Position numbers and translations under genes: made by a program. The notes beneath the pieces are model-generated. The model saw only the letters and a list, made by a program, of their open reading frames with translations, searched no databases and had not been told where the DNA came from. DNA of 64,000 bases from Chondromyces crocatus. Its GTDB lineage: Bacteria > Myxococcota_A > Polyangia > Polyangiales > Polyangiaceae. This document shows positions 33,524 to 41,440 of the stretch, piece after piece. The stretch's first letter is position 1. Every line of letters begins with the position of its first letter. The DNA lies in assembly GCF_001189295.1 (NCBI RefSeq), contig NZ_CP012159.1, forward strand, positions 2,184,001 through 2,248,000, in the 5' to 3' direction.

Positions 33524-36064
33524 TTGCTCGTGGCACGCCTCTTTTTCCCTCGGCTTCTGCTCCCGCTCGCCCTCCTGTGTGCCGTCACGGGGGCGCATGC
33601 GCACGACGAGGTCGTTCCGCCGCAGCCAGGGCCGCAGCCCGAGGCGGTGTGGCCGGAAGGGCGGCCGTCGACGCACGACGTCGTGGTGCCGATGGTGGTC
33701 GTCGTCCGTGACGACGGGACGGTGGCCGAGGCCGCCGTGGAGGTCAGCGTCAGTCCCGAGCTGGATGCGGCAGCGCTGACGGCGGCGCGGCGGTGGAGGT
33801 TCTTGCCAGGGACGATGGGGGGAAAGCCGGTCACGGCGAGGGCGCGCGTGGCGGTGCGGTTCCGAGGTCGGTCGGCGTCAGGGGTCGCTTCCGGGGGCGC
33901 TGGAACGACGGGCGCCGTTGCTGGGGGCAAGGCCGGGAGTGCGGCAGGAGCGGCGACGGGGCAGGGCAGGGGAGAGACGGCGGCGACGGGCGCGGTTCCG
34001 GCTGTGCAGACTGCGGGAGGCGCAGCACAGGGGACGCAGCAAGCAGCGCAGGGGACGCCGCAAGCGAGGCAGGGAACGCAGCGGGCGTCGCAAGCCGACG
34101 AGGACCTGGAGGTCACCGTCGCGGGAGAGGCGGCGCCGCGCAGCGCATCGGAGAGCGTGCGGGATCGGCGGGTGGTGCGGGCGGCGCCGCGGCGGACGGC
34201 GAGTGATGCGCTCCAGGTGGTGCCGGGGGTGTTCGTCTCGCAGCACGGGGGCGAGGGGAAGGCGCACCAGATCTTTTTCCGCGGGTTCGACGCGGTGCAC
34301 GGGCAAGACATGGAGATCCAGGTCGCGGGCGCGCCCGTGAACGACGTGTCGAACGTGCACGGGCAAGGGTACGCGGATCTGCACTTCGTCATGCCGGAGG
34401 TGATCTCGGCGATCCGCGCGTCACCGGGCGCGTACGATCCACGGCAAGGGGATTTCGCGGTGGCGGGGACGCTGCGGATGGACCTCGGCTACGACGAGCC
34501 GGGGGTGACGGCGCGGGCGAGTGCGGGGTCGTTCGGGGGGCGTCGGTTGTTCCTCGCGTACCATCCGGAGAGCGCGCCGGCGGAGACGTTCGCCGCGTTC
34601 GAGGCGTACAAGACCGATGGGTTCGGGCCAGCGCGGGCGGCGGATCGGCAGAGCTTCGTGGCGCAGGCGGTGCACGACTTCACGCCGTCGGTGCGCGGGC
34701 GGCTCATGGCGTCGACGTACGCAGGGCGGTTCGACTCGGCAGGGGTGCTGCGGTTCGACGACGTGGCGCTGGGGCGGGTGGACAGGTTCGCGTCGTACGA
34801 TCCGACGCAAGGGGGAGCGTCGACGCGGACGCAGGTGGTGGCGGAGCTCGCCTCGGGGGACGAGGTGGAGGGGTGGGCGCTCGCGCCGTTCTTCGTGATG
34901 CGGTCGATGCGCTTGCGGACGAACTACACGGGGTTTCTGATCGACCGGCAGGCGGGGGACGCGACGCAGCAGATCAACGAGGCGACGACGGTGGGGGCGA
35001 CGGCGCACTACCGGCGGAAGGTGCCGATCTTCTCGGAGCGTGACGGGGTGGAGGCGGGGATGTACGCGCGGAACGACTGGATCACGCAGTCGCAAGCGCG
35101 GCTCGGCGCGGTGGATGGGCGGCCGACGGAGGCGCTGGTGGACGCGCGGGTGCGCGCGACGAACGTGGCGGGGTGGGTGGACGCGACGCTGCGGCCGGTG
35201 CGGCGGGTCTCGCTGCGCGGTGGGGTGCGCGCGGATGGGCTGGCCTTCACGACGGTGGACGAGAAGGGCGGGCAGGAGCAGGCGCGGTCGGCACAAGGGC
35301 TGCACGTCGGAGGGAAGGGGACGGTGGACGTGATGGTGGTGCCCGGGCTGCACGCGCTGGCGAGCGTGGGGCAGGGGTTCCGGTCGCCGCAAGCGCGCAG
35401 CCTGGGAGACGGAGAGCGGACGCCGTTCACGCGGGTGCTGTCGGGGGAAGCAGGGGTTCGCTACGGGAACGAGGCGCTGCGGGCGTCGGCGGCGGTGTTC
35501 CACACGCGGCTCACCGACGATCTGGTGTTCGACGAGCGGACCGGGCGCAACGAGCCGGTGCCGTCGACGGCGCGGACGGGGCTCGCGTTCGATGTCGTGG
35601 CGACGCCGACGTCGTGGTTCACGTCGAGCGTGGGGATGACGTACACGCGCGCGGTCTTCACGGCCTCGGGCGAGCGGTACGAGGAGGGCGCGTTGCTGCC
35701 CTACGTGCCGCAGGTGGTGGTGCGCTCGGACATGGCGGTGACGCCGCGGCTGGGGACGATCGCGGGGCACGGGCTGCTGGGGCGGCTGGGCTTCGGGGCG
35801 ACGCTGCTGCACCGCCGGCCGATGCCGTACGGGGAGATGGGGCACGACGCGATGGTCGTCGATGCGGGGGCGTCGGTCCGGTATCGGTTCGCGGAGCTGG
35901 GGATCGAGGCGTTCAACCTGCTCGATGCGACCTGGTTCGATGGCGAGTTCGTCTACGCCTCCAGCTTTCAGCGGGAGGGCGCCGTCGAGCGCTTGCCCGC
36001 GCGCCACGTGACGGTGGGGCCACCTCGGGTCCTGCTGGTGTCGTTGACCCTGTTCGTTTCGTGA
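33524..36064 (+). CDS. TonB-dependent outer-membrane receptor with N-terminal TonB C-terminal-like domain
   Basis: This 846-residue protein has a signal peptide (about 1-26, ending GAHA). Next is a TonB C-terminal-like domain (about 45-112: VSPELDAAALTAARRWRFLP then GKPVTARARVAVRF). A low-complexity Ala/Gly/Gln linker (about 113-190) is followed by a TonB-box-like EDLEVTVAGE, a plug domain (ALQVVPGVFVSQHGGEG..RGFDAVHGQD) and a 22-strand-type barrel ending in the terminal Phe-x-Ser. It imports a chelated metal or similar ligand. The start is TTG (GTG two codons later is possible). It is the first gene of an operon with two lipoproteins (7-base gap). Confidence 0.88.
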   Translation: MLVARLFFPRLLLPLALLCAVTGAHAHDEVVPPQPGPQPEAVWPEGRPSTHDVVVPMVVVVRDDGTVAEAAVEVSVSPELDAAALTAARRWRFLPGTMGGKPVTARARVAVRFRGRSASGVASGGAGTTGAVAGGKAGSAAGAATGQGRGETAATGAVPAVQTAGGAAQGTQQAAQGTPQARQGTQRASQADEDLEVTVAGEAAPRSASESVRDRRVVRAAPRRTASDALQVVPGVFVSQHGGEGKAHQIFFRGFDAVHGQDMEIQVAGAPVNDVSNVHGQGYADLHFVMPEVISAIRASPGAYDPRQGDFAVAGTLRMDLGYDEPGVTARASAGSFGGRRLFLAYHPESAPAETFAAFEAYKTDGFGPARAADRQSFVAQAVHDFTPSVRGRLMASTYAGRFDSAGVLRFDDVALGRVDRFASYDPTQGGASTRTQVVAELASGDEVEGWALAPFFVMRSMRLRTNYTGFLIDRQAGDATQQINEATTVGATAHYRRKVPIFSERDGVEAGMYARNDWITQSQARLGAVDGRPTEALVDARVRATNVAGWVDATLRPVRRVSLRGGVRADGLAFTTVDEKGGQEQARSAQGLHVGGKGTVDVMVVPGLHALASVGQGFRSPQARSLGDGERTPFTRVLSGEAGVRYGNEALRASAAVFHTRLTDDLVFDERTGRNEPVPSTARTGLAFDVVATPTSWFTSSVGMTYTRAVFTASGERYEEGALLPYVPQVVVRSDMAVTPRLGTIAGHGLLGRLGFGATLLHRRPMPYGEMGHDAMVVDAGASVRYRFAELGIEAFNLLDATWFDGEFVYASSFQREGAVERLPARHVTVGPPRVLLVSLTLFVS

Positions 36065-36070
36065 GGAGTC

Positions 36071-36943
36071 ATGAAGTCAGCGCGTTCTTCCCGTGTGTTC
36101 TCCAGGCGACCTGCGGGGCCGTCGCGGCGGACGTTCACCTCGGTCGGTGTCGTCCTCGTCGCGGGGGCGGCGCTCGGTGCGCTCGCGTCCGGGTGCGGGA
36201 GCGACGACAGCACGACGGGGCAGCGGCTGTCGCATGCGACCACGATCGCGGCTGGGGACGAGCTGGCGGCTGGGTTCGTGAACGCGCGTGGGTGGTCGAT
36301 CCGGCTCCAGCAGGCGCGCGTGGCGGTGGGGGCGCTGTACTACTTCGACGGGGCGCCGCTCACGGCGCAGCGGTCGCCGCGGCTCTTCGACGCGGTCTCG
36401 CGCTGGTTCATCCGGGAGGCGCACGCGCACCCGGGGCACTACCAGCAGGGCAACGCCCTGGGCGAGATGACGGCGTCGACGAGCGTGGATCTGGTCGCGG
36501 GCCCGGTGGACCTGGGGACGTCCAGCGCGGTGACGGGGAGCTACCGCTCGGCGAGCTTCGACTTCGGGGCGCGTCCTTCGGGGCCGCTCGCGGACGAGAT
36601 GGGCGCGTTCGTGGTGGTCGTGGAAGGGACCGCCGAGAAGGACGGGATGGTGCGGATGTTCCGGGCGCGCGCGACGGCGGCCGACGTGGACGATGGGCAC
36701 GGTGAGCCGGTCGTGGCGGGCTGCGTGTTCGAGGAGAAAGATGTGCAGCAGAACGGCACGGTGACGGTGCGCGTGCTGCCGAGTGTGTGGCTCGATCAGG
36801 TGGACTTCGAGGAAGTGCCCGAGAGCCTGGATGGACATCCCGTGGAGCTGGATGGTCGCGGGACGCCTCACCGGGCGTTCACGCGGGGGTTGAAGAAAGG
36901 GACGGGGTACGAGTTCTCGTACGTCGCGATGGAGGAAGGGTGA
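36071..36943 (+). CDS. Putative Tat-exported lipoprotein linked to the TonB receptor
   Basis: This 290-residue protein has an SRRTFTS motif at residues 18-24 before a hydrophobic stretch and a lipobox ending LASGC (Cys near 42), suggesting twin-arginine export of a lipoprotein. A His-rich patch REAHAHPGHYQQGN near 115-128 could bind metal. The rest is beta-rich, with DLVAGPVDLG and VVAGCVFEEKDV. No family is recognised. It lies 7 bases after the TonB receptor and overlaps the next lipoprotein by one base of its stop (TGATG). A role in handling the receptor's ligand is inferred from this coupling only. Confidence 0.78.
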   Translation: MKSARSSRVFSRRPAGPSRRTFTSVGVVLVAGAALGALASGCGSDDSTTGQRLSHATTIAAGDELAAGFVNARGWSIRLQQARVAVGALYYFDGAPLTAQRSPRLFDAVSRWFIREAHAHPGHYQQGNALGEMTASTSVDLVAGPVDLGTSSAVTGSYRSASFDFGARPSGPLADEMGAFVVVVEGTAEKDGMVRMFRARATAADVDDGHGEPVVAGCVFEEKDVQQNGTVTVRVLPSVWLDQVDFEEVPESLDGHPVELDGRGTPHRAFTRGLKKGTGYEFSYVAMEEG

Positions 36944-37797
36944 TGCGAAAGACGGCTGGTCTGTGGATGGCGCTCGCGGCGGTCGTCGCGTGCACGACGG
37001 GGTGCGGGAGCAGTGACGAGGGGGGCAAGGGCAACGTCAGCTTCTCCACGTGGGGCGAGGGGTTCATCGAGGAGGGGATCCCGGCGGAGGAGTTCGCCGA
37101 CGGGTGGCAGGCGACGTTCGACAAGTTCCTGGTCGTGCTGCGGAACGTGACCGTGGCCGACAGCGAGGGGAACACGGGCGGCGAGATGACGGGGTCGATC
37201 CTGGTCGACCACAAGGTCGCCGGGGTGAAGCCGGTGGTGAGCTTCAACGGGCTGGAGGCGAAGGCCTGGAACCGGGTGTCGTTCGAGATCGGCCCCGTCG
37301 ACGCGGACACGGAGCTGGTGAGCGCGTCGGAGGCCGACAAGGCGCTCATGCTGGACGCCGGGGCGTCGGTGCACGTGGCCGGGCAGGTGCAGAAGGGGCA
37401 GGAGATCAAGCGGTTCGCGTGGACGTTCACGACCGCGACGGCCTACACGGCGTGCCGCGGCGAGAAGGACGGCAAGGAGACGGAAGGGGTGCTGGTCACG
37501 AACGGCGGCACCGACAACGTGGAGCTGACCATCCACGGGGACCATCTGTTCTACGACGATCTCCAGTCGGACGGGGCGGTGCTGCGCTTCGACGCGCTCG
37601 CGGCCGCGGACGTGGACGGCGACGACGCGATCTCGCTGAAGGAGCTGGCCATGGTGTCGCTCTCCGACATCCAGACGGGGCGCTACGGGACGGGGAGCTT
37701 CAGCCACATCGACAATCTGGAGAGCTTCGTGACGGCGCTGTCCCGCAACCTGGGCCACTTCCGGGGTGAGGGCGAGTGCGTGGTGGGCAACCCGTGA
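36943..37797 (+). CDS. Lipoprotein with C-terminal EF-hand, linked to the TonB receptor
   Basis: This 284-residue protein has a lipoprotein signal (Cys17 in AVVAC or Cys21 in TTGC). The middle is beta-rich. Near residues 222-233 DVDGDDAISLKE matches the 12-residue EF-hand loop (D-x-D-x-D-D-x-I-x-x-x-E), so calcium binding is expected. GGAGGAAGGG precedes the ATG, which overlaps the stop of the previous gene. Third gene of the receptor operon; function unknown. Confidence 0.8.
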   Translation: MRKTAGLWMALAAVVACTTGCGSSDEGGKGNVSFSTWGEGFIEEGIPAEEFADGWQATFDKFLVVLRNVTVADSEGNTGGEMTGSILVDHKVAGVKPVVSFNGLEAKAWNRVSFEIGPVDADTELVSASEADKALMLDAGASVHVAGQVQKGQEIKRFAWTFTTATAYTACRGEKDGKETEGVLVTNGGTDNVELTIHGDHLFYDDLQSDGAVLRFDALAAADVDGDDAISLKELAMVSLSDIQTGRYGTGSFSHIDNLESFVTALSRNLGHFRGEGECVVGNP

Positions 37798-37838
37798 GCT
37801 GAGCTGCGGGAGGGGGCTGCGGCCAGATCACGGCGTGT

Positions 37839-40800
37839 CTACGAGCGCAGGTCGCGGTGTCGACGGCGTGAGCTGCTGTGCCTCGCGCTGCTCCATCGGC
37901 GCCCGACGGCGATCCCGGTGAGCGCGGCGAGGCTCCAGAGGCCCCAGGAGGCGCCGGGAGCCACGCCGAAGCGGCAGACGCAGGCACGGCCCCAGAGCAA
38001 CACCTCGTCGTAATCTCGGCGGCCTCCCGTCCCGACACCGCCGGTCCCGTCGCCACCCGCGCCGCCGACGCCGCTGCTACCGCCACCTGCGCCGCTGACG
38101 CTGCTCGCGCCTTTCACGAAGTTCACGACGACGCCGTCCGAGGGGCGGTCCGGTCCGCGTCCTTCGGGGCCGATGGCGCGCACGCCGACGTAGTACTTCG
38201 CGCCGTCTTCCAGGGGGAGGTGCTGGGTGGAGGCGGCGGTCACGTTGCCCACGTCGGTCCAGGCCGGGGAGGTGAGGTAGGTGCCGGCGGCGCCGACGAT
38301 GGCGAGTTCGTAGGAGGTGGCGCCAGGGACGGGGGCCCAGGCGGCGTGCAGGGTGCTCTCGGTCTCGATGAGGTCGATGTCGTCGTCGGTCAGGCCCTTG
38401 GGAGGGTCGACGTCCCAGACCCAGGCGGGCGCGGGAAGGATCTCGTGGCGGAGGCCGTAGAGGTAGCCGTCGGCGACGCTGACGAGGATGTCGTCGGCGC
38501 CGTCGCCGTCGGTGTCGGCGAGGATGGGCGCGCCGACGGGGGCGTCGAAGCGGTGGCTCCAGCGGAGCGTGGTGGCGCACGGGTCGACGGCGTAGAGGTG
38601 GCCGTCGGTGGCGCCGACGAGGGCGGTGGGGCCGCCGTGGGTCGGGTGGAGGCGAGACGAGACGGCGACGTCGCCGAGCTGGCCGAGCGTGGCGCCGGCA
38701 GCGGTGGCCGCGGCTTCGCTGTCGAAGGCGCTGCCGCCAGCGAGGACGAGGGAGCGGCGACCGCCGATCGCAGGGCCGGCGAGGGGGGTGACTGCGAGGC
38801 GCGCCGGGTGGATCGAGGAGCCTTCGACGAGGGTGGGGATGCCGTTGCAGGTGGCGATGGCGCCGTAGGGGTAAGGGCGATCGTCGGGGCCTTGCCAGTG
38901 GGTGGTCGCGAGGTCGTGGGCGAGGGTGCGCGCGGGGTAGAGGCCGCCTTGCAAGGTCAGCTCGGGGCGGGGGTCGCCGGTGACGTGCAAGGGGATGGGC
39001 AGGAAGTAGGCGAGGAACGAGCCGGTCGGGGTCTCGGCGAGGAGCTGGCCGGTGCGGCCGTCGTGGATGCGGGCGGTGTTGATGGCGAGCGCGACGTCGG
39101 TGGCGCCGTCGCCGTTCCAGTCGGCGAGGGCGAGGGGCGAGGTGCCGAACTGCGCGGTGAGGGGCTGGATCCAGCGAGCGGTGCCGGCGAGGGTCATGGC
39201 GTGGACGTGGACCTCGGAGGCGGCGTTGACGGTCATGAAGGCGAGGTCGGGGAGGCCGTCGGCGTCGAGGTCGCCCGGGAGCACGTCCCACGCAGGAGCG
39301 CGGTCGAGGGAAGCAGTGAGCTGGGGGTGGCCCTCGTGGTCGACGACGGACACGAGGTGCGTGGGGGGGTCGGTCGCAGGCCTGCGCTGCTGGAGGTAGG
39401 CGATGGACAGGGGGGACCCGGGGCTCGTGCGAAAGAGGGAGGCGCCGGTGCCGCCCGGGAGGCGGATGTTGGGGCGGGCAGGGCTGACGTTGCTGGCGGT
39501 GAGGGCGTCGATGCGGACGAGGTCGCCGCGGGCGTCGACGACGAGGGCGCTCTCGGCAGGGGCGCCCGGGATGAAGCGTCCGGCGAGGGGGGCGCGGCCG
39601 AAGACGAACATGCCGCCGTCGCCGGTGACGTAGGTGCCGATGCGCATGCCAGGGAGGGTCTCGTTGCCCTCGCGGAGGAGGTTCTGCGGGGTGAGGGCGC
39701 CGTCGAGGAGCGCGACGTAGCCGTCGTTGCGGGACACGACGAGGCGCGCGGGGGGATCGAGGGGAGGCGCGTGCGGTATGGCAGCGAGGGCGGCGATGCC
39801 GACGCCTTCGTCGAGGGTGTAGGTGGCGTCGTGGGTGAGGCCGATGGGGTCGAGGCGGTGCGTTTCGAGGCGGGTCGGGGTGTCGGTCGTCTCGAGAAGG
39901 AAGGCGCGCGCGCCGTCTTGCAGGGTGAGCAGGACGGGGCCGTCGGTGAAGCTCGAACGTCGGCCGAGCGGTCGGTCGGTCTGCGAAGGGACGCGGCGCG
40001 CAGGGCGCTCCCAGCGGTGCAGCGCTTGCGGGGAGGCGCCGAGCTGGACGCGGTGGCCGTGGAGGGTGGTGCCGGTCGCGGTGACGAGGGTGCGGGCGGC
40101 GCCGCCGGGTTCGAGCACGGCGTGGGCGAGGTGGCCCGGGAGCAGGAGCTGGGTGGCGCCGGTGGAGGCGTGCAGGATGTGGGTGTTCCAGGTGTTGCCG
40201 GGCTGCCTGGTGCTGACGACGATCTCCAGCACGCCGTCGCCGTCGAGGTCCCAGAGGAGCTTTCCGGGTGCGCGCAGCTCGCCGTCCGCGGACTCGCCGA
40301 GGCGCTCGTCCCAGAGCACCTGCAAGGCGGGGGTCTGGCCCGGTCGGTAGGCGAGCGCGAAGACGCGTCGCCCGTCCTGGTGGGCCGCGGTGACGCTGTG
40401 CAGGCAGACCACTTCGTCGCCTGGCTGGCCGTCGAGGTTCACGGCCTCGCAGCGGGCGGCGCCGATGAGGGGGGCGAGGGGCGCAGACTGCGCGAGCACG
40501 CTGCCCGTGGACGTCGTGAGGAGCAGGGCGTCGCCGCTGGGGAGGAGCAGATCCGGGATGCCGTCGCCGTTCCAGTCGCCGACGGTGCTCGCACCGACGC
40601 CGCAGCGAGCGCGGGGAGGGAGGGGGCCGAGTTTGATGGGGGTGATCGTGCCGCCGGGGAAGGCGTAGAGCTCGCCGCCGGGGCTCGTGCCCTCGACGGC
40701 GCAGCAGCCGCAGCGGTCGAGGAAGAGATCGGGGCGGCCATCGCCGTCGAAGTCGGCGATGCGCGTGGCGCTGATGGTGCCCATCTCGCCCGACGGCTGG

Positions 40801-41225
40801 CGCCAGCGCAGGGTGCCGTTCCGGCCGTCGACGACCATCGCTTCGCCGACGCTGCGGGCGATGACGTCCAGGCGACCGTCGCCGTCCAGGTCCAGGACGT
40901 CGATGACCACCTGGATGCCGAGGTTCTCCGTTTGCCAGAGGATCTGGCCGTCGGGCCGCACCAGGGCGAGGCGACCGCCGGCCGCGTGCAGCACGTCGAC
41001 CGCTCCGTCACCGTCGGTGTCACCGACGAGCATGCCGCCGCCGCGCAGGGCGCCGCCGAGGAACGAGCGCCAGTACTGGGCCGGCTTGTCGATGTTGCCC
41101 GGGGTGAGCGCTGCGCCCGTGCGCGCGGTGTCGTGGCGCGCGACCAGCCACTCGGCCGCACCGGGGCGCGCCACGAGCACCACCCCGGCCGCGCTCGCCA
41201 CCGCCAGAGCACGTCGCCAGCTCAT
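37839..41225 (-). CDS. Large FG-GAP/VCBS repeat surface protein with FnIII domain and MYXO-CTERM-like tail
   Basis: This 1128-residue protein has a signal peptide (about 1-24) and many FG-GAP-type calcium loops (DTDGDGAVD, DLDGDGRLD, DFDGDGRPD, DWNGDGIPD, DTDGDGADD), which build beta-propellers. A fibronectin III-like domain (about 945-1035: WAPVPGATSYELAIVG) and a Gly-rich linker follow. The tail has two close cysteines (RACVCRFG) followed by a hydrophobic helix GLWSLAALTGIAVG and arginines, as in MYXO-CTERM sorting signals, where a cysteine is lipidated and the helix is cut. It is probably displayed on the cell surface. It is divergent from the tyrosine kinase gene with a 215-bp gap. Confidence 0.88.
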   Translation of the reverse strand: MSWRRALAVASAAGVVLVARPGAAEWLVARHDTARTGAALTPGNIDKPAQYWRSFLGGALRGGGMLVGDTDGDGAVDVLHAAGGRLALVRPDGQILWQTENLGIQVVIDVLDLDGDGRLDVIARSVGEAMVVDGRNGTLRWRQPSGEMGTISATRIADFDGDGRPDLFLDRCGCCAVEGTSPGGELYAFPGGTITPIKLGPLPPRARCGVGASTVGDWNGDGIPDLLLPSGDALLLTTSTGSVLAQSAPLAPLIGAARCEAVNLDGQPGDEVVCLHSVTAAHQDGRRVFALAYRPGQTPALQVLWDERLGESADGELRAPGKLLWDLDGDGVLEIVVSTRQPGNTWNTHILHASTGATQLLLPGHLAHAVLEPGGAARTLVTATGTTLHGHRVQLGASPQALHRWERPARRVPSQTDRPLGRRSSFTDGPVLLTLQDGARAFLLETTDTPTRLETHRLDPIGLTHDATYTLDEGVGIAALAAIPHAPPLDPPARLVVSRNDGYVALLDGALTPQNLLREGNETLPGMRIGTYVTGDGGMFVFGRAPLAGRFIPGAPAESALVVDARGDLVRIDALTASNVSPARPNIRLPGGTGASLFRTSPGSPLSIAYLQQRRPATDPPTHLVSVVDHEGHPQLTASLDRAPAWDVLPGDLDADGLPDLAFMTVNAASEVHVHAMTLAGTARWIQPLTAQFGTSPLALADWNGDGATDVALAINTARIHDGRTGQLLAETPTGSFLAYFLPIPLHVTGDPRPELTLQGGLYPARTLAHDLATTHWQGPDDRPYPYGAIATCNGIPTLVEGSSIHPARLAVTPLAGPAIGGRRSLVLAGGSAFDSEAAATAAGATLGQLGDVAVSSRLHPTHGGPTALVGATDGHLYAVDPCATTLRWSHRFDAPVGAPILADTDGDGADDILVSVADGYLYGLRHEILPAPAWVWDVDPPKGLTDDDIDLIETESTLHAAWAPVPGATSYELAIVGAAGTYLTSPAWTDVGNVTAASTQHLPLEDGAKYYVGVRAIGPEGRGPDRPSDGVVVNFVKGASSVSGAGGGSSGVGGAGGDGTGGVGTGGRRDYDEVLLWGRACVCRFGVAPGASWGLWSLAALTGIAVGRRWSSARHSSSRRRHRDLRS

Positions 41226-41440
41226 CGGATGAGCTTCGCGACAACGCGCCTCCCTGTCCAGGCTCGAAGGTGGGGTGGCCCCCCGGGAGGGACGTGCGAC
41301 CCGTCCGGTGCGGGAGAGGGGAGCGCGGTGCGGGTCGGGATCCGAGGCGGGGAGCGCGGTGGCTTGAACTTTGACGGGGGCAGGCGCACCTTAGCGACCG
41401 CGAGGGCCTCGCGCGGATCCGCCGAGCTTCGCTCCTTACC

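Noticed and set aside
34421-36007. A 528-codon minus-strand frame over the TonB receptor
   Set aside because: Arg/His/Pro-rich shadow of the receptor's codons; no start signal or motif.
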